From: Pectinophora gossypiella
Taxonomy: Eukaryota; Arthropoda; Insecta; Lepidoptera; Gelechiidae
Assembly: GCF_024362695.1 (NCBI RefSeq)
Contig: NC_065420.1
Span: 2,884,501-2,948,500 of the forward strand
Length of the DNA stretch: 64,000 nt
Direction of reading: 5' to 3'
A program made the position numbers and the translations under genes. Positions within the stretch are counted from its first letter, which is position 1, and every line of letters starts with the position of its first letter. The notes under the pieces were generated by a model. That model was not told where the DNA came from, made no database searches, and was given only the letters and a program-made list of their open reading frames with translations. Positions 1 through 10,899 of the stretch are shown here, piece by piece.

Positions 1-211
1 TGATTTTTCATACATCTTTCCAGTAGGTAAGTAATTTCGTGTTTTGACGTTTAGTAAAAAGTAACTGATTTGACTAGTTGGAAACTAGCGTATTGCTTTG
101 ATGTTGTATTTTTGTGTTGGTCTGAGGTTGTCTAGATAGCAACTACATTAAAGACGATATCGCTAAGCCCCAGTTTAGGGTTTGGTGTGATATTACGAAT
201 TTTTTTAATAG

Positions 212-3200
212 GAAGATGAAAAAATTCGCCATGCGAGGCGTTATTCTGAGATGCTTCGCTTGGCGCGCCAGGCTAGAGAAGAAGCTATTGAAGCAAAAAA
301 AGTGGCCAAAGAAGAAAAAAAGCTGGAATTATTAAAGGCTGGTGTAAGTACTCTTTGTGTAGCTATGACAGCTCAGTTGGAAAAACGCTTGACTTTCACT
401 GTGAGGTCGCAGGTTTGAATTCCAGCCCCGGCCTAAACCAATGATTTTTGAATTCATATTTCGATCATAAAATGATTATCACGTGCTCATCGGTGAAGGA
501 AAACATCGTGAGGAAACTCACATTCCCGAAAAATGCGTTTCGGAGTACCTGTGTGACTTAACCTGTTTTGGGCTGGTTTACCCTTCCCGGGTTGGAAGGT
601 CAGATAGGCAGTCGTTTCTGTGAAAAACCGGACTTGTCGATCTTCAAGTTAGGTAAGCGGACCCTGTGAGAAACGGGATACCGCTAGGGAGGTGATGTAA
701 GTGCTCTTTGTTGATTCAAAATGAATCGAAGTACTATGGGCGCGAGCACTCTGGGTGCGACAACCAATTCACTCCCAAGGCATGCGATAAATATGAGCGG
801 TAAAACGACAGAAATTTAGCACTAACAGAAATTGAGCACTATTTTATTATGTTGTCTATTTGACCCTCATTTGTGTAGTCACATTTTAAAAATAAATACA
901 TACAATAAAGCGTCACCGAGATATATTGAATTTTGTGTCCACTGATTTGGAATTTGAAATTTCTTTAAGTAACTTGTACTTCAAATTGCTTTTTATTTCA
1001 GAAAATTGAGGAATTAAATAAACTAAAAGCGGAACCTGACAATTTTGAAGATGTGGATGTTCCAATGCCTGAGGTACACATCTTAAAAAAATAATATAAG
1101 TACTTAAATAAAATGTAATGATTACCTACTCCTAACATTTCACAAGCAATTCGCACTTTTGCCACAACAATTGGGTATTTGACTGGGTCAAACATATTTT
1201 TTTTTTGTTTTGGTTTTCCCCGAAGGGTCTAACGTATTTTTTTTCTCGATGATTAATGAACTGATGAAAGGTGATGAATGATGATGATGAAACCTAAGCC
1301 CCCACCCTCGGAGTAGAGTCCTACTCCGAACCCCAAACGAATTAACTCAAAAGTCCGCATAAACTTTCGAGTTATGAAGCGGCTTTTTGGCACGAAGCGA
1401 AAATAGGTAGATAACTAGATACACTTTGTTTATTGAATACTCCGATATAATAATACTTGCGAATGTATTCCGACTAACTTAATGCGACCATTAACCACAA
1501 AACACCACTTCGTATTAATTATTTAGATTATTCAATGAAGAAAGCAACTGTCCCGTTCCCGCCAAAAAGCCTGGGTCAAAGATAAATTATAAAATGCTAA
1601 CATAGAAACAGAAGCCAGTCTAAGATGAACAAAAATCAATCTCATTTTACTTTTCGAATTATTTTCGAATTTTATTTATGAATTAAGTAACAATGAGTAC
1701 GACGTTTGACCGATTTTATTGATGACGTCACAGGCCAGTATCCATACAAAGTCCAAAGAAAACTTTCGTTTTGACAGTTCGTAAAAAGTATCTCATTTGA
1801 CTAGGTTGTCAAGTAGACTATTTGGTAAATCTTCAGATTTACCGTATTTTGGATTTTTACACTTATAAATATACCTAGTATAATATAAGTAGGTGCTAAC
1901 ACCCGTTTTCTAAGATGTTCACTCGATTCTTTCTCCACTCGACTCGGCGTCAGCATTTTGGTATTTTAAGATGACATTTACGTACTTGAGGACGTTACTC
2001 ACTGGACTCGAACATATCATACTGCCACATAATAATACGAAAATAATGACGCCATGCCATACTAGAGTAAACTCGAGTTAAGGTTGAGGCATCGTCTAAG
2101 AATATCGATTTTGAGCTATCTTCGAGGAAGGCCTTGAAGTCGCCTCAACTACACCCCGGACACTCATACATACAAACAACCTCGTTTTACACAAACCACA
2201 CATTGACGTTATCATACACGCGCATCTGTGTGTGTGACGTCTGGCGCCCATACGATTGCAGACTAAACTGTGTCCGAGGGGGGTGAGGTAACCTAGCTCA
2301 GACGCTGGTGGGGAGCGGAGAGTTGCCGTTCAGATTTAGATTCAGATTATTTATTTGCATTAATTGGTGTTACAGGTTTAGGTTATAAGTAGTTAGTTCT
2401 CTACGTTCCACCTACAAATAGATATACAAATATTTAAATAATGTTTAGAATTAAATGTAAAAGCACATAATATGAAAATTACACAAAAATTTGCCGTTTG
2501 AGATTAAATTAGATACTTACTTACATAGCAAACTTCAGTAATAATTAGGTATTCGTGAATTCTCTTACATCATAATACATTTATCCAATAATAATAACTT
2601 AAATTTTTTTTTGAATTTCTCGTATTTTGAACATTCTTATTTCTTTCTTGTCTCTTTCGTTCTGTACGTAGTTTATTATTCCTTATTCTATGCCCCAACT
2701 GGGGACGGAGAAAGTTGGTTAATATCTTAGTGCACGGGTAAGACGACTCTATTTCCCTCTATTTCTTACCAATAGTTTGAAGAACTACCAGAGCAGGAAG
2801 AAGTGGTAGAGGATCCTGACGAGTACTTCCCTCCAGCTGGTCTCCCCATCCCTGGGTTCTACTCTCCACCAAACGATATTGCCAAAGCTAACGGATTGGC
2901 TTTGCTCTTCCCAAAGGTATATCAATTTGTTCTAATGCTCATTTATTTCATCGATACGTCATCATTTTCCTTTCGTAAATAGTAAACGCTTCTTAATAAA
3001 GGGGTAAAAAATATCATGTCCTCAGAAAAGCTTTGGTACGATTTACTCTGAACCGGCGTGCGTGTATGAAACGATTGATGAATGTGGAGGAAGCAAGAGA
3101 AGTGTGTGAGGATCGAAGCAAATGGAATTCCATGCTCGCTGCCAACTCTGGTGGGAAATAGGCGTGAGTTTATGTATGTATTCTTTTTAATTTTATACCA

Positions 3201-5428
3201 ATTCTAAGGCTGCTTCTCGATTACGAATGCACTTAGTCTTGAGTTCATAGATGTAGCACTTTCTTTTGCAATTTATCACGAATTTTACCTGGAGAGTATG
3301 GAGAAATGTCAAGGATCTCAACAATACTGTCGCCTAGATTTGGGCTTCTAGTTTTTATCCTCATTATTGAACAATTCGATTGAACTTCCCTTGGCTGTCA
3401 AACACTTTCACGTTCACCGCTTGTTTATTTTTTTATTCTTCTTCTTATCGTGTGGGTTGTGAGGCGGCATACCAGCCTCATCAACCTTGGTGTCACGGTT
3501 ATGATTGAGCCGCCAAAGGCCCCTGGCATGGCATTATTTTTTAATTTGTACTTATCTATGTTTAAGCTTAAATTAGTTTAACTTGTAATATAATTACCAG
3601 TTGGTAGAAGATCGTGTGGTGCCTACTTCTGAGTTTCTTCCACCCCACGTCCTCGTCATGGTGCATATGTACAGACGACACAAGGTCATCGAACATATTG
3701 CACCTTTTACAAGTGGCATTATACACGTTAGTATTATAAATTGTTTTAAGTTTACGCGGTTAACTAAATAAAAGAATAATCGAAATAGGAAAGAATGAAT
3801 TAATGAATGATAGGAATATCGGGAGTCTCATATCCCTGATTTACACGCGGTAAGATCCCGTTATTATGTTGCGGTTGGCTATGAAGCAGTCGAAGAAGGT
3901 AGTTATTAACTTATATGTACCGTCTGCACACCTCGTTTTACACAGACATTACACTTTGACGTTATCGTGGACGCGCATCTGTGTGTGTGACGTCTGACGC
4001 CCATTCGATTGTAGATTAAAGTAAGATCGAGGGGGTGCGGGAAACCTAGCTCAGCCGCTGGCGGGGAGCGGGGAGTTGCCTTTCTATACATGAAAGAGTG
4101 ATGTGATCCAGCCGATTTCGGCTGCTTCAACTCCGACGTTCATGTGCTCGCATACGGTTTATATAACCAATCTTGTTGGGAAAGATCCTCGCACATAGCG
4201 GGCATGTGAGCACACCCATTTAAATATGTATACAGGGTGTTAGTGACATCGTAACGAAAACTATGAGGGATGATTCAGCTCATTATTCTGAGTTAATATC
4301 AAGTGGAATTTTCCATCGCAAAAGTAAAGAATTTAAAATAATTTAAAATAACTTGAATATTGCGACGGAAAATTCCACTTGATATTAACTCAGAATCATG
4401 GTCTGAATCATCCCCTTCAGTAACACCCTGTATAATTGATCGCTGCAGGTGGACGGGCTTTCAATTACTAGCGCTTGGCATCAAACTTTTACTGAATCAC
4501 TATAGTATCTAGTGTTATTGGTCGTTTAGTCGACTTTTGACAGATTACCTATAGTTTTAATATCATAGTCTACATTTCACAGATTCTACAGTACCTACTT
4601 AATCTGTTTGGTCATTTGTCAGCTATCTAGCTGGTAAGGAGCAGGAGTCAATATATACTTAGATATAGTTTGTTCCAGATGGGTATCTTCAAGGCATCCA
4701 CTCCATATGATGCTAAGCATATTGCTTACTCTGTAAAACAGTTTGACGCTATGGAAGTTAATATTAGTTTGTAAGTGGAAATCTTTTTTGACAGGGGAAA
4801 ATAGGGCAGTGGTTTTCTTCTTGCCTTCCGCCCCCAACCTTATGCTGCAGTTCATATTATCTGTATAAGCTTTAAAAAATAGAATAATAAAATTAGATAC
4901 TTTTTTTTCACACAACAGCCTCCGTAGTCTAGTGGGGAGGTCCGGCTTCGATTCGCGATGGGGACATTGTCGAAATCACTTTGTGAGACTGTCCTTTGTT
5001 TGGTAAGGACTTTTCAGGCTTGAATCACCTGATTTTCCGAAAAAGTAAGATGATTCCGTGCTTCGGAGGGCACGTTAAGCCGTTGGTCCCGGCTATTAGC
5101 CGTAAAAACACCTCGACCAACCCGCAGTGGAGCAGCGTGGTGGAGTATGCTCCATACCCCCTCCGGTTGATTGAGGGGAAGCCTGTGCCCAGCAGTGGGA
5201 CGGTGGTTAAAATTATTTTATTTATCTATTTCCAGAGACGATTTAAAACTGTGTTTTATGGTGACGACTAAGGTAGACATGCCTTTACTGGAGTTAATGG
5301 ACTTCAGTCCAATTCACGTGAGTCGCGACACAGTGATTGGAGAAGAAGAATGCGCTGCCATGTTCCCTGTGGATTACGGTGACGAGTACAATGAACTGGA
5401 AGATTTTGTCGTGCCAAAAAAGAAATGA
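212..5428 (+). CDS. 3' half of an unrecognised multi-exon gene (six exons)
   Basis: Six exons join in one open frame: 212-343, 1002-1073, 2776-2916, 3601-3726, 4679-4770 and 5236-5428. The last ends in TGA. All have AG acceptors and GT donors (GTAAGT at 344 and 4771), with phase 0 junctions except the last, which is phase 2. Together they encode 251 residues; the N-terminus lies left of the window. The first exon is a Lys/Glu/Arg/Ala-rich helix, probably coiled coil (contains ARQAREEAIEAKKVAKEEKK). The third holds an acidic stretch followed by DEYFPPAGLPIPGFYSPP. The last two exons (NISLDDLKLCFMV, then VDYGDEYNELEDFVVPKKK at the C-terminus) read like a beta-rich domain with an acidic then basic tail. 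I do not recognise the family. An axonemal or flagellar protein would fit the charged helix plus beta domain, but that is a guess. The 3' UTR runs straight into retrotransposon fragments. Exon structure is well supported; function is unknown. Confidence 0.75.
368..700 (+). mobile_element. SINE-4 copy (tRNA-headed), in an intron
   Basis: The tRNA-like head has an A-box region (GCTCAGTTGG) and a B-box-like GCAGGTTTGAATTCCAG. The family body follows (AAAACATCGTGAGGAAAC, CAGGCAGTCG, GACCTGTGAGAAACGGGATA). Other copies lie at 18585, 26105, 34592(-), 39710(-), 43010, 45102 and 55578(-). It sits in the intron after exon 212-343. Confidence 0.7.
2150..2335 (+). repeat. Interspersed repeat family G
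   Basis: Contains TCGTTTTACACA...CACACATTGACGTTATC, GTGTGTGTGACGTCTGGCGCCC and GACGCTGGTGGGGAGCGG. Further copies lie at 3918-4085 and, inverted, at 54540-54715 and 58180-58335. Its class is not clear to me. Confidence 0.6.
3020..3185 (+). mobile_element. Retrotransposon 3' end, family F
   Basis: Encodes a decayed copy of a reverse-transcriptase C-terminus (consensus RRACMKRLMNVEEAREVCQ, then DRSKWNSIVSAYPGGK and stop) and ends in a short ATGTATGTA tail. The DRxxW pattern matches the end of RTE-type endonuclease/reverse transcriptases. It sits in the intron after exon 2776-2916. Confidence 0.6.
3739..3890 (+). repeat. Fragment of palindromic repeat family H
   Basis: Carries AATATCGGGAGTCTCATATC and a variant of CGCGGTAAGAACCCGTTATTATG, which form the arms of the full copy at 41652-41941. 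Intronic. Confidence 0.5.
3918..4085 (+). repeat. Interspersed repeat family G
   Basis: Second copy of the repeat at 2150-2335 (CTCGTTTTACACAGACATTACAC through GCTGGCGGGGAGCGGGG), in the next intron of the same gene. Confidence 0.6.
4231..4432. mobile_element. Hairpin MITE family A, single unit
   Basis: Begins TACAGGGTGTTAGTGACATC and ends TAACACCCTGTA. The interior is a near-perfect inverted repeat (GTTAATATCAAGTGGAATTT against AAATTCCACTTGATATTAAC). The right end has lost the CGTTACGATGTCAC segment found in other copies. Confidence 0.8.
4921..5213 (+). mobile_element. SINE-1 copy, intronic
   Basis: Decayed tRNA-like head (CCTCCGTAGTCTAGTGG), shared core CCGTGCTTCGGAGGGCACGT, and the family tail GTGGAGTATGCTCCATACCC through CCCAGCAGTGGGAC. 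It lies immediately before the last exon of the gene ending at 5428. Confidence 0.75.
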
Positions 5429-5505
5429 GATCACGCCTATATCGTTGGCGGAGACCATGGAATTACACTCACTACGATCCTGGCAACAACAACATACAAC
5501 ATAAC
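5425..5505 (-). repeat. Retrotransposon C-terminal scrap (family F) just after the stop codon
   Basis: The minus strand reads CQDRSECNSMVSAN, a decayed version of CQDRSKWNSIVSAYPGGK found in the family F copies at 3020, 8999, 46488, 52403 and 55376. It abuts the TGA of the gene ending at 5428, so that gene's 3' UTR has been invaded. Confidence 0.6.
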
Positions 5506-5511
5506 ATAACA

Positions 5512-5640
5512 TTTATGAAACAAATAAAAGAATAGATGCAGGTCGTGTCGTATCAGGGGCTGAAGGTTTTGGCGGGAAGAAGAGAGGAATGGCGATTACT
5601 CCACCGGAACCTCATTCTAACGTGATGGAACCAAGAGAAG
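5512..5640 (+). mobile_element. RTE-like retrotransposon 3' end, truncated
   Basis: Contains the C-terminal coding tail seen intact at 9358-9609 (ACAAATAAAAGA..., then GGTTTTGGCGGGAAGAAGAG, then GAATGGCG). Only the last part of the reverse transcriptase ORF is present and it is disrupted. It may supply the AATAAA near 5522 for the upstream gene. Confidence 0.6.
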
Positions 5641-5894
5641 TCAAATCAAATATACTTCAGGAATATACTTGTTTAAGTCTGTCAGGTTCGAAGCAAACGT
5701 ATTCCATAGTCTCTGTTTACCCCGGTGGGAAGTAGGCGTATTGTATCCGCATCCTGTCTATGCGACAGGCAGTCGCAATGTTGCGGATTTAAGTCCCATT
5801 TAAGTAAACATTTGGATTAAATTTTCCCTTTGTGATTTTCCCTAAGCTCGGATGAGTGCAATAAAAACAAATTCCTTTCCAATATATTATTCAA

Positions 5895-6200
5895 TTATTG
5901 CAATTCGATGTTTGTTTTGAAGCTCTATTTATAGTAATTTAGTGGAGTAAATTTTATTTTATTTTACTTGGGAAGCTTACAGCTAAATTTACAATGTTAC
6001 ATACTAACTTAATATCTAAAAGCCATTAACAAGCTTCCACAGATTGTAAAAAAAACACACAAAATTTTACAATATGGTTCTAAAACTTTATGCAAATGGA
6101 AAAAAAATCCTTATAAATAAGAATATCTAAACAATAGAGGAAACGAAGTCTCTAACAAGTGCTTTTTAGCACCTTCAATGCTGCCAGCAAATAGGTCCAA
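5895..6200 (-). mobile_element. LINE 3' end, inverted
   Basis: The minus strand reads FAGSIEGAKKHLLETSFPLL and then a stop, a typical C-terminal tail of a non-LTR reverse transcriptase. An A/T-rich 3' region ends in (ATTTT)n-like sequence. Only the 3' end is present. The exact clade is uncertain. Confidence 0.5.
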
Positions 6201-6229
6201 ATTCAAGTCATGACTAAGTTTACATTAGT

Positions 6230-6490
6230 GTCACATCCTGCGGGCCTAGCACGCGACTCTTTCTCGCCGCGACAAAGATCGTCTGTCTCTTTCAGTGCAG
6301 TACTGTGAGAGAGTGACGGGTGATATGTCGAGCCGAGAAAGAGTCGCGCGCTTACGGTGCTAAGCCCGCTGGACACTCTATACAAAAATTTCGTTAAAAC
6401 CGTGTGACGTCTACGAGTTAGTGGGAGCAAGACAGATAGTCCACCTCTCCCTTTCACTCCTTAGCGATTTACGGCGAGCGTACCGTTCTA
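6230..6490. repeat. Short hairpin repeat inside repeat family M
   Basis: GCGGGCCTAGCACGCGACTC pairs with GAGTCGCGCGCTTACGGTGC further right, making a stem. The right flank (GGACACT...CAAAAAT through TTAGCGATTTACGGC) is similar to 13455-13570. Confidence 0.5.
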
Positions 6491-6522
6491 TACGTAGTAT
6501 TATTATTTAATCTATGGCAAAG

Positions 6523-6808
6523 TACGGTCACGAGCATCAATACGCATATATTTTGGTACCATGTGATTTTTTTGAAAAATTGCACTGTAAGGTTGGTATT
6601 AATAAACAAATCTCAGCTGAGACTGCTCTCAAGATCATGCTCAAGTCTCTGTTTTTATATGACAACTGTCACATGGACATGATCTTGAGGGCAGTCTCGA
6701 AGCTGAGATTAATTTATTAATACCACCTTAAGTCTCACTAAAAGTCAAATACTTATGTTAGAGAGACAGAGTCCTAAAGTGGGTACATTAAATTGCTCAT
6801 GACTGTAC
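6523..6808. mobile_element. MITE family C interrupted by a second MITE
   Basis: The outer ends TACGGTCACGAGCAT and TGCTCATGACTGTA are the TIRs of family C (solo copies of about 146 bp at 14603-14748 and elsewhere). The element is split by 139 bp of foreign palindrome at 6590-6728. Confidence 0.75.
6590..6728. mobile_element. Nested TA-target MITE (139 bp palindrome)
   Basis: Starts AGGTTGGTATTAATAAA and ends TTTATTAATACCACCT, flanked on both sides by TA. Removing it and one TA restores the uninterrupted family C sequence (CTGTAAGTCTC). Inside, the inverted repeat continues through CAAGATCATG/CATGATCTTG. The TA target suggests a Tc1/mariner-type mobiliser. It encodes nothing. Confidence 0.75.
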
Positions 6809-7014
6809 CAATTACTACTGTCTTAACAAATAATTATGATACTTAGAATAAATATTAGTGACAATGTTTACGACTTAGAAACGATGGATGGATAGTACCT
6901 ACATTCGAGTAAGTATACGTATACTATTCCGTCGTAGTATATTTTATGGAAGGAGGAAGGGAAGGCCTTTGCCCAGCAGTGGGATCTTGTAGGCTAGATA
7001 AGATTAGATTAGTA

Positions 7015-7440
7015 TATTTTTCCGTCGCAATAGTATGTAACTGAAAATAATTAAAATAAACACTAAAATTCTCATGAATTTTCCGACAGGAAAATCCCCC
7101 TGATATCAACTCAGAATCATGGTCTGAATCATCCCTCAAAGTTTTCGTTACGATGTCACTAACCCCCATACCTACTTGTATGGCTACCTGTACATATTTG
7201 TAAGGGATGTAAGTGATATCGTAACAAATACTGAGAGGAATGATTAATTTCATTATTCTGAGTTAATATCGACTGAAATTTTCTATCGCAAAAGTGTAGA
7301 ATTGAAAATAATTTAAAAAAAATACTTAATAAAAATATAATTAAGTTTGCGACGGAAAATTCCACTTGATATTAACTCAGAATCATGGTCTGAATCATCC
7401 CCCTCAGTATTCGTTACGATGTTACTAACACTTTGTATAA
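7015..7440. mobile_element. Dimeric hairpin MITE A, left unit truncated
   Basis: Two family A hairpin units are joined by a linker (CCATACCTACTTGTATGGC...TACATATTTGTAAGGGATG). The left unit has lost its outer half; the right unit (about 7199-7440) is complete. The same dimer recurs at 13885, 19063 and 42163. Confidence 0.7.
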
Positions 7441-7870
7441 TGAAATTACAATAGTTCAATGTCTATGTTTCATAATAGTCGTCAACAGAATATAGCTCCA
7501 TATCCAACATAGAGTTTTTTAGACGGTGACCGAATGATACGTCATATTCCTCATTTTTAATATTAGTGGTCAGACCGATATCGCGCGGGTTCTATGTGAC
7601 GGGTGTGGTACGTCGAGGAACTACATAACAGTTCTCTTTGACCTATGGTAAGTGACGATGACACCTACGCTGGAAAACGCTTAGGTAAGACTACATTTTA
7701 GAGTGAGTAAGCAGATAAATCGGCAAGTCGAGAGCTATGGACAGCAGATAAGGCAAGTCAAAGAATGATCAACGTTTTGGTGGGACTGAAGTAGTCTACA
7801 TTTGAAGTTTATGTATTTGGTGTAGGTTTATTATAGCTACAAATTTCACCCTGGAGTATATTAATCAATA

Positions 7871-8205
7871 ACGGCCTCCGTGGTCCAGTGGTTGAGCGTT
7901 GGGCTCACGATCCGGATGTCCCGGGTTCGAATCCCGGTGGGGACATATCATAAAAATGACTTTGTGATCCCTAGTTTGGTAAGGACAATACAGGCTGATC
8001 ACCCGATTGTCCAAAAAGTAAGATGATCCGTGCTTCGGAAGGCACGTTAAGCCGTTGGTCCCGGTTACTACTTACTGATGTAAGTAAGTAGTCGTAACAT
8101 GAGCCATGTCGGGGGCCTTTGGCGGCTCAATAATAATCCTGACACCAGGGTTGATGAAGTTGGAAATTCACCTCACAACCCACACGATAGAAGAAGATTA
8201 ATCAA
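7871..8205 (+). mobile_element. SINE-2, nearly complete
   Basis: tRNA-like head GGCCTCCGTGGTCCAGTGG with B-box GGTTCGAATCCC. Then the shared core CCGTGCTTCGGAAGGCACGT and a family-specific tail (GACACCAGGGTTGATGA, CACAACCCACACGATAGAAG). A good reference copy for the family. Confidence 0.85.
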
Positions 8206-8309
8206 ATAGTCTCTCAGATGCAAAATGTTGTAGGCAACATCAGTCAATAAGTTGACACTTGACGCGTTTATTTATTTTTCTTTGACAATCTTTGGTGTTC
8301 CTATTTCAG

Positions 8310-8398
8310 AGGATCAGCAAAAATTCCAAGGGTCGAATTCTACTGGCTCATTTGGACTTTGAGTTTCTATACGTTGCACGCGAGTGTTATGGCTACAG
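8310..8398 (+). other. Exon-like segment of uncertain gene
   Basis: An 89-nt segment is framed by a good acceptor (CTATTTCAG) and donor (CAG|GTAAGTGA). Two frames are fully open: one starts RISKNSKGRILLAHLDFEFL, the other GSAKIPRVEFYWLIWTLSFY. The first joins in phase to 10840-10899 and stays open there. The second joins in phase to 10184-10215 and then reaches a stop at 10873-10875. It could belong to a small gene between the 5' gene and LRR-1, or be a 5' exon of LRR-1. I recognise neither peptide. Confidence 0.4.
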
Positions 8399-8431
8399 GT
8401 AAGTGAATTTTAACTATTATTTTGTAATATT

Positions 8432-8870
8432 CTTCTTATAGTGTTGGTTGTGAGGTGGAATACCAACCTCATCAACCCTGGTGTCAGGGCTATTATTGAG
8501 CCGCCTAAAGGCCTCTGACATGACTCATGAAACGAATACTTACATCAGTAAGTAGTGACCGGGACCAAGGGTTTTACGTGCCTTCCGGAGCACGGCTCAT
8601 TTTACTTTCGGACAATTAGGTGATCTACCCGTCCTAACCAAACTAGGGACCACAAAGTGATTTTTGCGACATTTCCCCACCGGGTTTCATTCAGATCAGA
8701 CGAAAAGAAGAGAATAATATGCGTTAAACTTGCTTATCGTGGGTATCTTCTTCTTCTATCGTGTGGGCTGTGAGGTGGATTACCAACTTCATCAACTCTG
8801 ATGTCAGGGTTACTATTGCGCTGCCAATGGCCCCTGACATGACCCATCATGACTCATGATGGGTATTATT
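8432..8870 (-). mobile_element. Two SINE-2 copies, inverted
   Basis: 8432-8695 reads as the reverse complement of SINE-2 (tail GTTGTGAGGTGGAATACCAA, core, decayed head). 8745-8870 is a second, tail-only copy. Confidence 0.7.
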
Positions 8871-8998
8871 ATCAGCGATGGGCTGATCGAATTCTGATGT
8901 TGAGGCTCTGCCCACTCCATTAGGGATTAATAGCGTGTCTTGTAAGTATGTAAGAATAACATTTCGTTAGTCATGTTTAGTTATGTCATTAAAAATTT

Positions 8999-9145
8999 TA
9001 GTACGATCTACTTTGAACCGGCGTGCGTACGAAACAATTGATGAATGTGGAGGAAGCAAGAGAAGTGTTTCAGGATCGAAGCAAAATTTAATTAAATTCC
9101 ACGTCTCTGCTTAACCCGGTGAGGAATAGGCGTGAATATTGTGTG
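8999..9145 (+). mobile_element. Retrotransposon 3' end, family F
   Basis: TACGATCTACTTTGAACCGG through GGTGAGGAATAGGCGTGAAT; the same C-terminal reverse-transcriptase scrap as at 3020, with substitutions. Confidence 0.6.
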
Positions 9146-9357
9146 TTTGTTTAGTCACTGCGTAGGCAAGTGTCGAATAGATCATACTTTGTCATCGTAT
9201 TTTGTATAAATAAAACAATGTTAGATAAGCGTGGCAGCGAATTGCGCAGTAGGGTAAATAGCTGACTGACTAGAATGTCAGGGGTTTCCCCTTTACAAAG
9301 AAACTTATCGTATGGTGAAAATCTCGTAAAAACTTTTTTACATAATAAACATAAATA

Positions 9358-9625
9358 TTGAAGACATTATTGAAGACTATAGAGAACCGGAGAGGAAATA
9401 TGATTGGCCACCTGATACGACACGATTCATTTATAACAAACATTATAGAAGGAAAAATTGAAGGGAAGAGAGGAAGGGGTAGACCTAGGATAACATTTAT
9501 GAAACAAATAAAAGAGAAGGTGCAGGTCGTGTCGTATCGGGAGGTGAAGGTTTTGGCGGGAAGAAGAGAGGAATGGCGGTTATTCCACCGACAAGAGCGC
9601 GGCTCTTAAATAGAGAGAGAAACAT
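9358..9625 (+). mobile_element. RTE-like reverse transcriptase C-terminus (83 aa open)
   Basis: An open stretch of 83 codons (9358-9609) ends in KVLAGRREEWRLFHRQERGS. It contains NMIGHLIRHDSFITNIIEGK and GRGRPRITF, the usual C-terminal end of lepidopteran endonuclease/reverse transcriptases. Endonuclease and polymerase domains are absent. An AGAGAGAG tail follows. Related tails lie at 5512, 15079, 16447 and 57011. A 5'-truncated dead copy. Confidence 0.8.
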
Positions 9626-9957
9626 AAATAGCCTATATATGTCCCACTGCTGGGCACAGGCCTCCCCTTAATCAACCGGAGGGGGTATGGAGCATAAACC
9701 ACCACGCTGCTTCACTGTGGGTTGGCGGAGGTACGTTTACGGCTAATAGCCGGGACCAACGGCTTAACGTGCCCTCCGAAGCACGGAATCAACTTATTTT
9801 TTCAGACAATCAGGTGATTCAAGCCTGTAATGTCCTTACCAATCCTTAATGCCCTTAAAAAAGGACAGTATCAATGTGATTTCGACAATGTCTCCATCGG
9901 GAATCGAACCCGGACCTCCAGATCGTGAGAACGCTCTAACCACTAGACCACGGAGGC
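9626..9957 (-). mobile_element. SINE-1, inverted, nearly complete
   Basis: Reads on the minus strand from CCTCCGTGGTCTAGTGGTTA and B-box (GGGTTCGATTCCCGATGGAG) through the core to CCCAGCAGTGGGAC. Confidence 0.8.
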
Positions 9958-10067
9958 TGTTGCACTGCATTGCTGAAGTAATTTTTAATAAATCATATTT
10001 TGATACGATTTTCTTCAACAGAACCTTCATTTCATATAATTAATTTCATTCTACGTGAAATCGAGGA

Positions 10068-10275
10068 ACTTTCCAGACTACGTTCATCAAAAACAATATA
10101 GATGGCGCTGTACAGATTTTCCGTCGTTCAACCTTCTAATTTCATGGATAACTGACATATGCATCTTTTATCTTTGTTTTTAGGTATAAATGATGACCCT
10201 TTTTATTACACCAAGGTACAACTACAACTTCCTCCCATTATTATTCTGATCAAAATAAAGAGAAGCAATATAGGT
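10068..10275 (-). repeat. Interspersed repeat containing an exon-like insert
   Basis: Matches 32580-32800 on the opposite strand (AATATAGATGGCGCTGTACA, CTTCTAATTTCATGGATAAC, CATTATTATTCTGATCAAAA). About 45 bp around 10175-10222 have no counterpart in the other copy. Confidence 0.6.
10184..10215 (+). other. 32-nt exon-like segment inside a repeat
   Basis: Flanked by TTTGTTTTTAG and GTACAA. In one frame it reads INDDPFYYTK and joins in phase to one frame of 8310-8398. Because it is embedded in a dispersed repeat, it may be a chance or captured splice unit. Confidence 0.25.
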
Positions 10276-10839
10276 AGCAACAACATTCTATAGGTACATA
10301 ATGTGATCCAAATATCAAGCAACAATCCTTCATAATTAAGAATATGTAATTAAACTTGATCCCAAGACCCTTGCGCCGTAGGGCTAGACAGGAGACAGGG
10401 ATCTTTGCTTTAATCTTTTACCTATTATTTCTTTTCATTATCGATGTATAAACGCTATAAGCATCGTAATCTTTTTCTTATCGTGTGGGTAGTAAGGTCG
10501 ATTATCAAACCATTGTAATAGTTGTTAAGTATTTTGCAATTTCTTTTAAGCAACAAAAGGTGCATACTCATTTAGTTATAAGAGCGCCCGCGAAATTATT
10601 TTTTTAAGAAAAATTGTACCTTTTTTGGAATAAATAAATAATAATAATAATTCATTGCATCTTCCATACATTATAAAGTATTTTTATATGTACATTATAA
10701 AGTATTGTATATTATGATGGCAATAAATAAATAAATAATTGTTATCAAAATAAATGGCGCCTCGGTGGATTTTGGCGTTAAAGTATTTCTTATTGGTATT
10801 ATTTTGTGCATAATTATAATGTTTTTTTTTATATTACAG

Positions 10840-10899
10840 CTATACACATCGTTGCACAATTCATCTCAACGATAATTTAGATCGTCAATATGATTGGAG
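10840..10899 (+). other. First visible exon of LRR-1 (5' UTR plus 10 coding nt)
   Basis: Acceptor TTTATATTACAG ends at 10839 and donor G|GTATGA follows 10899. It carries the ATG at 10890 (ATGATTGGAG). The acceptor implies at least one further noncoding exon upstream. The equivalent LRR-2 exon (18453-18497) has the same layout, with a short leader and the ATG near the 3' edge. Confidence 0.65.

Noticed and set aside
7871..7945. tRNA gene candidates (several loci with GGTTCGAATCCC)
   Set aside because: All continue into the same SINE bodies and many have damaged heads; they are SINE heads, not functional tRNA genes.
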